From contig OW051471.1 in the NCBI GenBank assembly GCA_932521025.1, positions 11,780,001 to 11,844,000 of the forward strand: DNA of 64,000 bases. The letters run 5' to 3'. Below are positions 48,548-58,960 of the stretch, in pieces (the stretch's first letter is position 1; each line of letters opens with the position of its first letter). The notes below the pieces were generated by a model, which worked only from the letters and a program-made list of their open reading frames with translations, ran no database searches and was not told the DNA's origin. The translations under genes and the position numbers were made by a program. Source of the stretch: Oscheius onirici (Eukaryota; Nematoda; Chromadorea; Rhabditida; Rhabditidae).

Positions 48548-49830
48548 ATGGTCTCCTTCCTCATCGCCTCTTCTTGTCTAGTGGCTGTCTGTGCAGCCGG
48601 CTACCTTCCTCCCTACTACGGAGGATTTTTCGATAATCACGGCAGTGATTACGGAGATCATGTTAGTTTCGGTATAATTTTAATAATGGGTAACTTTTAA
48701 AGGGAAATAAGTATGGAGGCTACGGAGCCGCACGAGCTGGACATGGGTCAGGATATGATGCTGCCAACTACGGTAGAGCTTCCGGAGAAGACGGATACTA
48801 CGGAAGAGATTACGGTAAGTTGACAAACAGTTCACCAACAGTAGCGGAAACAAGGAGTATTAGTAGTTTTCCTAATGTTTACAGTTCACTTATCTTTCCT
48901 TTCGTCAGTTCGGTCTCTTTGTAAAAGTTTCCAGTTTTTCAATTTCTACCTAGACACAAAACCGTTCCGACAGCACCGTATCGTAGAAGTCATTGAAAGA
49001 GTCTAAGCCAGGCACAGCCTTTGAAACTATTCCCAGTAAAGGTTTTTACTTTTTTTTTTTAAAACTTTCTACCCCAACCTGATACCAAAGTCGACACAAA
49101 CTAGCAGTAGTTTGGCAGAAGATACGGGACTTTTTTAAACTTAATCCTGGTCAAAGATTACAAGACAACATTCCAGTAAACATTGATTCAAACCGCATTC
49201 CAAGTAACAGGCTTTTTGCGCCAAAACTTTCTACCCCAACCTGATACCAAAATCGACACAAACTAGTAGTAGTTTGGCACGAAATCCAGAACTTTTTTAA
49301 GCTTAATCCTGACCAATGGTCACATGCCAAACACCCAGTAAAAGTTGATTCCAACCGCATTCACCAAATTTCCAGGATCCCATGGAGCTGCTGACGGTCA
49401 TGCCAACTACGCCAACGGAGGAGCTGACGGCTACGGAAGCACCAACCACGATGAGGGAGCTCGTCACGCCGCTGACGCTGACGGACAGAAAAAATACAGC
49501 TACTTTTCTTCCGGATCCGGTCCCGAGGGCAGCTACTCCAAGGGCTACTACGGCAGCGACGGATACGAGCACGCCGACTTCAAGTCCAAGTACGCTGCCG
49601 ATGCCAAGGGAGAGAGCTTCAAGAAAGGCTTCAACTACGACGAAAATGACCATGCTGATGCTCATTCTGCCTTTGACAAGTCTGCCAGCGCTCACTCTGA
49701 CTTTGAAAAGAAACACGACGACGCCGCTCACGGATTTCACAAAGACCGATTCGAGAAGGCCGGGCATGCTGACGGATGGTACAACGCTGGACATGGAGCC
49801 ACTCACGCTGCTCACGGACCTTCCTACTAA
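48548..49830 (+). CDS. Secreted Gly/His/Tyr/Asp-rich protein
   Basis: Exons 48548-48661, 48703-48814 and 49376-49830 join in phase (681 bases, 226 residues). Residues 1-17 form a signal peptide (MVSFLIASSCLVAVCAA, probable cleavage after CAA). The mature protein has tyrosine- and glycine-rich repeats (YLPPYYGGFFDNHGSDYG, KYGGYGAARAG, GEDGYYGRDY). A His/Asp/Ala-rich C-terminal half follows, with recurrent KGYYGSDGYEHADFKSK-like and AHSDFEKKHDDAAHGFHK units. Composition suggests an extracellular matrix, cuticle or mucus protein with metal-binding potential through its many His residues. That is inference from composition. A TATA box precedes it and AATAAA (49853-49858) follows the stop closely, giving a compact transcription unit. 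Confidence 0.82.
49062..49373 (+). repeat. Tandem duplication of about 155 bp inside intron 2
   Basis: Two direct copies start AAAACTTTCTACCCCAACCTG (49060s and 49222s). They share TCGACACAAACTAG, AGTAGTTTGGCA, CTTTTTTAA and GATTCAAACCGCATTC against GATTCCAACCGCATTC. The second copy ends in the functional acceptor TTTCCAG at 49375 and the first ends in a decayed AAGTAACAG. The duplication therefore spanned the 3' splice region. Confidence 0.8.
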
Positions 49831-49969
49831 TTTGAATTGTATACTTTTGGTGAATAAAGAGGTAAAATATGCGAGATTTTCAATCTTGATCTCTTTTTTG
49901 ACATCTAGAACATTCTTCGCGACAGGTGGTTTTGCAGAGCATTCACAGATCATTATAGAAAAAGGGAAA

Positions 49970-50560
49970 CTAATGGATTACTGTAGTGCCAGACGGTGTT
50001 CCTTGCACAACAAAATTCTGCTTTTTCTTCTTCTTTAGCAGCTTTGAAATGGAGTACCAGATGATCAGGGCAGTGAGGAACGGCCGAAGTTTGAAGATGC
50101 GGGTTTGAAATTGTAACACCCATAAATACATCGTTCGGCAATTGCCCTGGCAATTGCTTACATAGTAGGTATTTTCACAATCAAAGAAAGCTAGAGCTGC
50201 TCTGATAACTAGCATGTATAGATCAACCAAGGGTAAGCAGGACTGAAATTAAATACAAATATAAGTGAAACACCGTAAAAGCTCTAATAGAAGCACAACC
50301 TGTACGCAATTACGTACGCATTTTTTCGGGTTAATAAATTTTTTTCCAATTTTCCGACTATTTTTCCCATACAGGTCGACATCTCAGCTACCAGGGAAAA
50401 ATAAAATATAAATTAAAAAAGTATGTCTTCGCCCCGAAAAAAATGCGTACGTAATTGCGTACAGGGGTGCTTCTATTAGAAGAAATACGGTATGTCCGAA
50501 GAGAGAGAAAGTTACCTTGAAAAGAAGACCTCGACGTTTTGTTTGCTTTCAGCCGTCAAT
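49970..50560 (-). pseudogene. Truncated serpentine-receptor relic
   Basis: The last exon (about 49970-50240) reads DLYMLVIRAALAFFDCENTY and then RIFKLRPFLTALIIWYSISK before a Lys-rich tail. It parallels the C-terminal exon of the receptor at 50741-52328 (RIRPFLSAVLIWYSISALLV plus KKKKK). Upstream near 50520-50560 a piece ending KRRGLLFK before GTAACT matches the paralogue's SRGLLLK donor, but a TGA precedes it in frame. No N-terminal exons remain. A MITE fills the intron. I read this as a partial duplicate of the neighbouring receptor. Confidence 0.6.
50270..50493. mobile_element. Palindromic MITE with GTACGCAATTACGTACGC arms
   Basis: The left arm ACCGTAAAAGCTCTAATAGAAGCAC...GTACGCAATTACGTACGCATT is mirrored at the right end (ACCGTATTTCTTCTAATAGAAGCAC...GTACGCAATTACGTACGCATT). 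The loop is A/T-rich. A half copy is at 60815-60884. It lies in the intron of the receptor relic. Confidence 0.8.
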
Positions 50561-50740
50561 GCTCTTCTCGAAGTTTCGAGATGGAATGCTGGAAGAAATG
50601 CACCTGATGTCGTCTTGACGGTTCAGGATTTCAGGAAAAATGTCGTTATGACAACAAGAAACTGAAGCATAAGTCTTTAATTTCAACTGAGCGAGAACTT
50701 TGACAACGTCTATATTCAAGGATCAACTCTCTCTCTCTTC

Positions 50741-52328
50741 TCAAAAACGTCTTCCTTCTTGCGTTATATTTGATCCAGAGGGTGAAGCTTGCACAAGTAG
50801 CACCTTCTTTTTCTTCTTTACCAGTAGTGCCGAAATCGAGTACCAGATAAGCACGGCGCTGAGAAATGGTCTTATGCGATTGACATGACTGCATATTGTG
50901 TCAAATGAACCATGTAATGTGACTAAGAGTGGGCATTTTGATCCCTTATGTGATAGGTCACATTCAAGTACAAAATCGACGGTTTCGGTAATTGTCAAGA
51001 GGAGTTGGAAGACTCTGAGGCATGCCTGAAAAATATAAAGATTCTGACTGACTGACTGACCTTAAGAAGTAGACCTCTAGAAAGTTTCCTTATGCCAGTA
51101 ACAACTCTTTCAGAATACACCGTCTTTTTCAATAGCCTCAGCACTAGAAAACAATACAGATTGATCAGCATGAAGGACACAGATGCTGAATACCCTGCTA
51201 TTTCTATTACTGTAGTCATCTAAAACTTTCAAACTATAGCTTTTCAAAAACTTTACGTCGGTGTTAAAGAAGAACATATACAGATTGTATTCAAATTCAC
51301 TCCAAACGAAGGAAGACGAAACCCAAGCCATATACTGTACCCATTCGACGACAATTAGCTTGTAGATGGAAAAAATTAAAATTGGAATGAAGGGAAGGAA
51401 CAGGAGTGCTTCGATATGACGATTTCTAAAAACTTCGGGCACTGTTGTTTTTTGCCGCGCGGTGTCTAATTCAGTTTTGAGCTTTGGGTGGCGCAGCGCC
51501 GTGGATACTGCGACTTTTGGCGTAATTAGTAAAAAAAAATTACGCTGAGACGATTAAACGCACTTAGAACCCCAGAAAATGGGTGGAAAACACTCAAAAT
51601 TCCAAAGTAAACATTTTGGAAAAGTTATCCACCAAAATCTATGCAGCGCGGCTCATTACTTTTTTTTCCGAACACGACAAGGACTCTAACAATATTGGCG
51701 CGCTTTCAAAAAAAGAACAAAAAAAACAATGTTTCGGCGAGAATTTCAGAAGAAATTTTAAAACACTGTTTGAAAGCGACCAAATTGGTGGTCTCGAACA
51801 CAATCAAATGGGTTACTGTATATCGTCCACCTTTTGAACAAACCATATGAAGCCTTGTAATCATAAATTCTCTATCTCTCTTTTTTTTCGAATAAACCAT
51901 ACTTTTTAAAGAATCCCTTCCAATAGATTGAGAAGGCACAGCAGAACATGTCATCAAGCAAGAGCAGTATTTCAGGCATGATAGCTTCAAAAAGGCCGAA
52001 CAAGCCCCGATTGCTTGCATTAGTACAAGGCTAAACGTTTTTGTCCGAACCAGATAAGAAAACGCACCAAATTGGCGTAAAAGATCAAGACGGCAGCAAA
52101 AATATTGAGCAGACATTCAAAAATGATGAATTTTTGAAAGTTGTTCAGCTCGGACTGTTTTGTTAGAAGACGGTAGATGATAAGTGTTGCAAAGGAAACA
52201 GTGAAAGGAACCAAAAGAATCGGGGTGATTGTATAGCGAAAACGAGTCGAGAAATCTCCACTTTCGGTGTATTCGAGGGTGCATAGCCATGCAGCGGTGA
52301 GATTTTTAGCCGCTCCGTCTAGCAACAT
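50741..52328 (-). CDS. Serpentine chemoreceptor, possibly damaged
   Basis: Confident exons are 50741-51025, 51061-51219 and 51257-51425. They are in phase with each other and read ALLFLPFIPILIFSIYKLIV, IEIAGYSASVSFMLINLYCF and RIRPFLSAVLIWYSISALLV. The 5' exon starts MLLDGAAKNLTAAWLC at 52328 (an N-glycosylation site NLT) and has hydrophobic TPILLVPFTVSFATLIIY and FIIFECLLNIFAAVLIFY. A further exon near 51905-52015 reads FGLFEAIMPEILLLLDDMFC. Its exit toward 51425 does not close in phase with the borders I can see, and the 480 bases between hold a foldback-like element edge (ATGGTTTGTTCAAAAGG). The gene is either mis-modelled by me or interrupted. Family: nematode serpentine receptor, subfamily not assigned. 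Confidence 0.6.
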
Positions 52329-53454
52329 TGAAGAAAATAAAACACTTTGTCCTTGTTTATTAGCTGGAGTCCAGGTGCTTTTTTTGCAGATTATACTGTA
52401 GGAGATCAAGGTTTCAGCAGGTGAAAAAAGGGGTTATTAATGTGAGAGTGTCTGACTGAGGTACGAAATATCACAGTTATTTTTTTTAGAAACCTTGATT
52501 AAGAGACAAGACGACGGTTTATCGCTTGGAGATGGATCGAAACAAAAAACTTTATCAACATGATGAAATCTTCATTTTTTATCCTGAAGTACAGGCGGCG
52601 GATTCGGAAGGTTCTCCTTGGTGGCCTTGTCGAGCTCCAGAGACCGGCGTCGTAGCTGTCCTTCAGGGGCAGGTTTCATCACCCCCCCCCCCCCAAACTT
52701 GTATTTTTGGGGGCGGCGGGGGCAATTTAAATTTTCCGGCTCTCTTTTGCATTTTCCAGCTTTGTCCCAATGAACAAAGTTGTAACCCTGATCAAGCTCT
52801 ACAACTTTGCAGAACATCGCGAAGCTTGAAAATGCTGTTCTCACTATGAAAAATGACTTTTGCCTTAGTTGACAAATTTTGGCTTAGAATCAGTTTTTCA
52901 TAGTGATAACAGCATTTTCGCGATGTTAGAATAGAATAGAATATTCATTTTGCCATAGGCAAAACATTGTTACAATGTACAAAGGGGGAATAGCAGATGG
53001 TTACAATTCAACTTTAGGAATCAAAATAGTTTAAAAACACTCGGGCTGTGTCTATAACCGGGACGTATAATAGCCAAATTGCTGAAAAATGAGCAAAGTC
53101 TAACTGAAAGATTGAAGTAACTAATAGTTAGCTTACATCTCATATTCACCACTCTGGGCCGCAGTAAACTATCCCCCTAGCCACTATAGATGCACAATGA
53201 AAATCTACTCCATACGTGAGAGAGGCCTTGAATCCAATCAACAGAGGTAGCGGGAGTACATCATTAACCCATAGGGCTGTGCTCCAACCTGTCTACGTGA
53301 ATTAGGCACTATTTTGAAACCTTGGTTGAGTCGGAAACCATGCTAAATGTGAAAAGGGGGGGGGGAAGTGTATCGAGTGCAGGTCTTCTTCAAGGAATCA
53401 TCCGTCAGGAAGACCAAGAATGCGTCCGAATGTAAAGCAATGTGCTGAATAAGG

Positions 53455-55195
53455 CTAAGTTTGTAGTAATTCGAGCAAAATGCAATGATTAACTGTATCA
53501 AACGCTTTCCTTATGTCAAAATAAATCACATCAACCGACTTTTTGGATCCTAGTTGGTACAGCCAGTCAGCAAAATCTACACATAAGGCGTCGTCTATGC
53601 CACTTTTGCCTCTAAAACCAAGCTGCTGCTTAGGAATGAGACTACTGCAAGCAATCCACTTATCAAGACGTCTTTTGATTATTCTCTCCATAAATTTACA
53701 AGCAGTAGAAGTGATCGAGATAGGTCTGAAGTCATTGACATGGCTAGAGGATGAAGTTTTAGGAATAGCCGTCACAATGGCTTTTTTCCAGACCGAAGGA
53801 ACTTGTCTTAGACGTAGAGAAAAATTGAAGATATGTGCAAGAGGCAAGGATAGTTGTGTTAGACATTTCCTAAATACCAACTGAGGTATCTCATCAGCAG
53901 TAATAGAGCAACTTTGCTTGAGCGAACTACCCTCCCTAATGATGTCAAATGGAAAAATGGTGAAAGTGGAATGAATTGTACCCCTGAAACGTCCTACATT
54001 AGGTCTCGGCGATTGATCATCACAGAAAACTGACTCAAAATAAGAAGCAAAAGCATTTGCAATATCTCTATCTGTGTGCATAATTTTCCCGTCAGCCGAT
54101 ATAATCGAAGACTTATGCTTTGAAGCAAGTTTCGTCTTAACAAAACTAAATAACTTTACCATTAAGCCTGCGAATAATCTTCTCTTGAGTTTTAACTGAA
54201 TGCTTGTGAATAGCATTTGTTAACTTGTGACTAGTTCTAATATAAGCATCCCTAGACCGCTGTGTATTCTCATTAAAAAGTTTATCACGCTTGTAGAACA
54301 GTCTTCTAACATGGACAGGAAGACACTTAAAGGGATCTTTTTTATGACATAAAGGTGAATTTTTATCGACTACACTCTGCAAAATGAAGCGAAACTTTTC
54401 GTATAACTCATCTATATTATTAAACCCCGAAAGCGAAAGTTCCCAATCAACACAAGATAGCTCATTTTTTATCAAGTCAAAATTTGCTTTTTTGTAGTTC
54501 AAAAAGGGGGGATCAATCCCAGCAAAATCAGACGATACAGATAACTCAAACTTGATAACACAATGGTCTGAATTTCCCAGGGGAGCTAGTTTGATAATGT
54601 TAGAAACAGTGCAATCGTTTGAAGCGCAAACCCAGTCAAGAATATTGTGACCGCGAGTAGCAAATGTCACATTATTCTTTAAAAGGAGATTATTTAGAAG
54701 ACTTGAGTAAGCAGCCGCTCTGTAGTGACCAATTGGAACATTAAAGTCACCCAACATCAAAGTCGTGGAGGGACCGCAAGCGACTATGTCGCTTAAGAAT
54801 TCAGTTAAAGCAACACAATCATCAACCTTTATGTTTGGTGGCCTATATACAAGTACCAAACGAACTTTACTAAGACTCACAAATAGGTCAATTACAAGGA
54901 CATTAGATACATTTTTGAAAGTTTTGACTATTGTATACGAAAATAGATCTTTAACTGAAAGAAGCACTCCACCACCCGTAGTGTTTCGATCACATCGAAT
55001 AACTGAATACGGCAAATCACCTACAATCAAACCATCTGAGACGTGGTTTGATAACCACGTTTCCGTTACGGCTACTACATCACTTCGGTATATGTTATGA
55101 AGAGCATCAACTTTGTTTTTTAAGCTACGCGCATTGAAAAGAAGGCAGTTAAGAAGTTTAGAAGGGTCAGATGAAGCTAGTGGTTTAAAGTAACC
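53455..55195 (-). pseudogene. LINE ORF2: endonuclease plus truncated reverse transcriptase
   Basis: The endonuclease part (54146-55195) shows FNARSLKNKVDAL, TETWLSNH, GGGVLLSVKD, LVYRPPN, MLGDFNVP and NSDHCVIKFEL, matching APE-type LINE endonuclease motifs. A frameshift near 54160 separates it from the reverse transcriptase part (53455-54216) with WKKAIVTAIPKTSSSS, DFRPISITSTACKFMERII, QQLGFRGKSGIDDAL and DVIYFDIRKAFDTVNHCILL. The sequence then breaks off. The YADD-containing palm and thumb are missing, apparently by an internal deletion, before a C-terminal remnant near 53160-53290 (KASLTYGVDFHCASIVARG). Confidence 0.85.
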
Positions 55196-56012
55196 TTACC
55201 GTGTGGATCATTTCCACGCCTCTGCTGACTACCACGGAGAGTAGTTACATTGGCATAGTTCGGTCGGGGAGCAGGCGGCTTATTCCAGTTTCGCTTCACG
55301 TCTTCGAATTCCTCGTCACTTAGCAGGTGCTCTTCCTTCGTCCTTTTGTTGATCACTACAGACTTATTATAGTTGATGAAAAAGTCCATTTTCGTTGATC
55401 CATTTACATCCAGGTTAGTTCTCTTCAGACGAAGGGCGAAACCTCGGATACGTTCGTTCAGACTGAGTGAGGGACGAATGTATGTACGAGAAAGATCGAA
55501 GTCCGCGTTGATGTTTTGAAAGAGTTTTCTTCCTTCCTTTTTGGTCTGTTTAGCACATGTTTGAACACGAGCTAGGATGTCACGCTGAATGGCACTGCAG
55601 GGAAGGATGACTTTCAGCAGCCTTAATCCACCTTTGGCACTGACCTTGTAGAAGGAGCTAACGTTGAAGAGAAGATTTAGACCTGAGAAGATCCATCCCA
55701 AGCGATTTCTATCGTCCTCCAGCTGTCGCTGTCCAGAATTGTTGACGTTCTCGGGAAGACCGCTGATGACCAGTGAACGACGTCTCTCGACTACCTCAAT
55801 CGATTCAGCCGGTCTTCTTCATGAGCAGATGTCGTGGTAGTACTGCCTTCCAAGTCATCAGGCAGTAGGATCATCAGTGCGGAACAGATAGCAGTGAAGG
55901 CGCTGGCCATGTCTCCATTGAAATCGTTGCAAAACTTCTTGAGGTCGTCCTTGGTACAAATTGCCGGTTTTCCTTCAGTAGAACGGGTAGAGCAATTGTT
56001 TTGTACAACCAT
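55177..56012 (-). pseudogene. LINE ORF1 (CR1-type), frameshifted
   Basis: The start (56012) reads MVVQNNCSTRSTEGKPAICT followed by LKKFCNDFNGDMASAFTAIC. After a frameshift near 55795 it continues VERRRSLVISGLPENVNN and NRLGWIFSGLNLLFNVSSFY, typical of nucleic-acid-binding ORF1 proteins of CR1-clade elements. It ends in a basic tail (RGSQQRRGNDPHGK). It would encode an RNA chaperone-like protein in an active element. Confidence 0.7.
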
Positions 56013-56110
56013 TATTGTTTGAAGTTTGGAAGTAATTGTTCTGCAAAGTTTTAGAGCTTGATCAGGGCTACAACATTCCTCTCAGAGACAAAATTCGCAA
56101 GCTCGGATTT

Positions 56111-56840
56111 TTCGTAACAGAAGCGCAGAAAACGGTAGAGCTGGATCAGGAAGGTGTAGAGGAACTCAAGAAGGCTGACGAAATATATTGCAAGCCGGCC
56201 AGAAGAAGCAGCACGAAGCTGATGATGTAGTCTTGCAGCACGTAGAGCAGCGGCGTTTCTGGCTGTTGAGCCGGAGGCTGTTCATCCTGTTTTGGGTGAC
56301 GGTAGGAGGGCCAGAAGTCAGTCCGATTCCGACATATTTTTTTGATAGAGTAGCTAGTTTAAATTAATTTCGAACATGATCACTTTTTTGAGAAAAACTG
56401 TTGAAGGTTCAAAAGTCTGCTTAATGCCAGTCTTATAATCCCCACAGCGGGGGAGCTTCTGTCCTAGCGCAATGCTGTCATTGTTACAAGGTGGCGATTA
56501 GTCGTCTAGTCCACCATCTGTACGTTATCCACTAAGGCACCATGCTGCGCTAAGGCACCATGCTGACCTCCCTCCGGCTTTCCTCATTCTTTCTTCTGGA
56601 CGGCAAGAAGTCGCACTACAATTTCCTTCTCTAAATTGTCTCTGGCTAGAAGAAGGGTTGTAACCCTCCAAGTACCATGATAGGTTTCTCCTTTGAACGA
56701 GCCTGCCGCGCCAATAAACACTCACCGCAGGAGGGCTTGAAGGCTATCACTTTGCACACACCACAAAGAGTCGGCCGACAGTAGGACGCAACATTGATCA
56801 GCAGATTTTGAACAAGACCTACCGCATTCTATAGAATCTA
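56111..56840. other. Interval without a supported gene
   Basis: Short open frames only. AAGGCACCATGCTG occurs twice, 17 bases apart, near 56536-56566. The minus-strand segment GCATGGTGCCTTAGTGGATAACG resembles a tRNA A box, but no B box follows at a tRNA distance. Confidence 0.4.
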
Positions 56841-56844
56841 AGCC

Positions 56845-57008
<164 letters not shown>

Positions 57009-57010
57009 TT

Positions 57011-57465
57011 CTTCTTTACTCAAAGCTCTTCCGATCTGCGCAACAGCAGTGGCTAATTATTCGCCTGCCATAATTCATTCTGCTATTAAGGAAGCCGGCT
57101 GGCTCCTTCAGTCTCCCCTCGCGGGACCTGTCGCTCTTCTGATGGTTTACGAGAAGGCGGTCCTCTTTGTCATTGGACAATATCAAATAAGCGGATCGCC
57201 TTTGGCACTACCCCCAACTTGAACATGTTTCCTCTTCAAAAATCTTTTCTGCTCAGAGTCTCTCTCTAAAATCTGCCCTCAAGAAGAAGCCACTTGTCAT
57301 CCAAATGTCAAGGGTCCGTATGTCATTGTGCAACGCGAATTCATTGACTTCGACTCTCACGGGGCCCTTTTCTCTCCTCTCTGTTCTCCAAAGACACATC
57401 TTGACCGTACTTTTCGCACCTACGTAATCTCGGCCGAACATCTGCTCATGAGACACACCTCATCT
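57011..57465 (+). other. Two coding-like islands, unassigned
   Basis: The first island (57011-57222) reads LPICATAVANYSPAIIHSAI, KEAGWLLQSPLAGPVALLMV and YEKAVLFVIGQYQ. The second (57250-57470) reads HPNVKGPYVIVQREFIDFD, SHGALFSPLCSPK and THLDRTFRTYVISAEHLLMR. Both have amino acid composition and hydrophobic periodicity expected of protein, and both end at stops. Neither has an ATG-led frame or clear splice partners. They may be exons of an undetected gene or remnants of a retroelement. Confidence 0.3.
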
Positions 57466-57860
57466 CTCTAATCCGAAAGAACTGGCTCCCTGGTGGGACT
57501 GACGGCTGGTCGACCATACGTGTGTCAAGGGTCAGGTGTCTCTCTCTTTGTGACACAATGCGTAAACAATTAGTCAAAACGGTATAAACGGGATGATATT
57601 ATTTACTCGCGATATTGACTCAAAGACTTCTGTTTTCGAATGATGAACCTTTTTTTGAATCTGAGGACAACATTTAAAAAGTTTCTTCCAGTCCATTAAC
57701 AACCGTAATTCTTCCCGTTATCACAATTTTCTTGTCCGTTTTTGGTTGCGGTACTAGTTATTGGGCTCGCAGACTCTCCTTTTTTGCCGATCGATGTTCT
57801 AGTTTCTTTTCTGATAGTTTGGTCACTGTATGTCATCAGGACCTTTACAAGTTTACAAGT

Positions 57861-58279
57861 TTATTTTGACGGAAGAGGGGTATCATGCAGAAACGGTCGT
57901 TTCTTGGAATCCTTCGCCGCTCTCAGGTCTCGACCACTGCCCAGTTTTTCCTCATCCAGGAAGTGACATCCTGACCGAGTCGTGAAGACATCTTCTTGTT
58001 TGGAGTTGTCTTCTTGTTCGGGTAGACGACTGCTTGACTTGGTGGAATCACTGTAGAGACGAGCATCGCTGGCAGAGCCATGAGTGTTGAGTTGACCGCT
58101 GTGTCGCAGTTCTGGGATTGGAATCCTCTTCTTTCCACAATAGATTCTGGCCTTGGTAGAATCGCTGAGGAGCGCTTGAGGAAGCACTCTCACAGCTTGT
58201 GAAAATAAAAGCAATTCAGGGCTTTACCTTCTGCTAAACCTTGTCGAAATCCATCAGTAAATTTCTTCCATGAAAGCAT
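57861..58279 (-). CDS. Small basic protein of unknown function
   Basis: Exon 1 (58228-58279) starts MLSWKKFTDGFRQGLAE and exon 2 (57861-58195) continues in phase with AVRVLPQALLSDSTKARIYC, for 128 residues. The intron is only 32 bases (GTAAAGCCC...TTTCACAAG), shorter than is usual even in nematodes, so the splice should be checked. The C-terminal two thirds are Ser/Lys/Asp-rich with two DSTK units (LLSDSTKAR, LYSDSTKSSS), and the protein ends LPSK. It is probably intrinsically disordered, with no signal peptide or membrane segment. I do not recognise the family. Confidence 0.5.
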
Positions 58280-58960
58280 TTTTGTCTGACTATCAACACT
58301 TTTTTTGGATATCTGATTAAGTTAACTAGAAACTGGACAGATTATCAGCCATGGAAAAATTATTAGTAGAGTAATGAACGGGAAAGAAAGTAACAGAGAG
58401 TAATGTCTGTATCCATCCCAGATTTGGGGTGGACGAAGAGTAGAGGGGTGAAAGTTTTGGATATCTGGTTAATTATAAACTGTGAACAGGGGAATCAGTT
58501 GTTTATTCTAGACCTCTTCTGAGTTGGTAAATTTGTTGCAACAGAAGCAAACTAATTATACTCGGAGATCGAAGCTGGTACCAATGAAAGCCTATATTAA
58601 AAGCTCAAATTTCATCATATAAAGTTATTTTCCCTCCCTTTAGCCTGCTCCTCTATCGTCATCATCCAAGAGCCTACGTAACTCTTTGTTTTGATGTCAC
58701 ACACCTGTTTAGTCTCCAACCCCTTCCAATAATTTGCATCCTAATAGCTCCCTCCAAACTACCGTAACCCTCCCCAGTCCCCCGTACGCTCGTAAATACC
58801 TGCTGTGATAATGTATGCTGAGGAGGCGCGAATATGCCAGCTCGCTCATTTCGTATGTAAACGATCCGTCGTCAGCAGACGATCACAGCCTTCCTGCCAG
58901 ACGGTTCTCTTCCTTTTATCTCTTCTGGGTCCTTTTTGTACAAAAATTTAAAATTTTAGC

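Larger units (their letters stand above)
52928..56034 (-). mobile_element. CR1-like non-LTR retrotransposon, degenerate copy
   Basis: On the minus strand the order is ORF1, endonuclease, reverse transcriptase, then a 3' end made of short TTCTATTCTA units. TGTT at both junctions (52924-52927 and 56037-56040) could be the target duplication. The reverse transcriptase lacks its catalytic half and several frameshifts are present, so the copy is dead. The 5' end is near complete, which is unusual because most LINE copies lose it. Confidence 0.85.
52736..56110. repeat. Palindromic host repeat split by a LINE insertion
   Basis: The left part (52736-52927) carries GTTGTAACCCTGATCAAGCTCTACAACTTTGCAGAAC and a second inverted block (CGCGAAGCTTGAAAATGCTGTT against AACAGCATTTTCGCGATG). 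The right part (56035-56110) starts GTTCTGCAAAGTTTTAGAGC and continues the inverted arm. The two halves would be contiguous without the LINE. A related foldback with CTCTACAACTTTGCAGAAC lies at 60735-60785. Confidence 0.7.

Noticed and set aside
49303-49953. 216-codon minus-strand Val/Ser-rich frame
   Set aside because: It is the antisense shadow of the secreted Gly/His/Tyr protein exon, whose signal peptide, introns and codon use support the plus strand.
56440-56590. Possible minus-strand tRNA (A-box-like TGGTGCCTTAGTGG)
   Set aside because: No B box or cloverleaf follows within tRNA distance.
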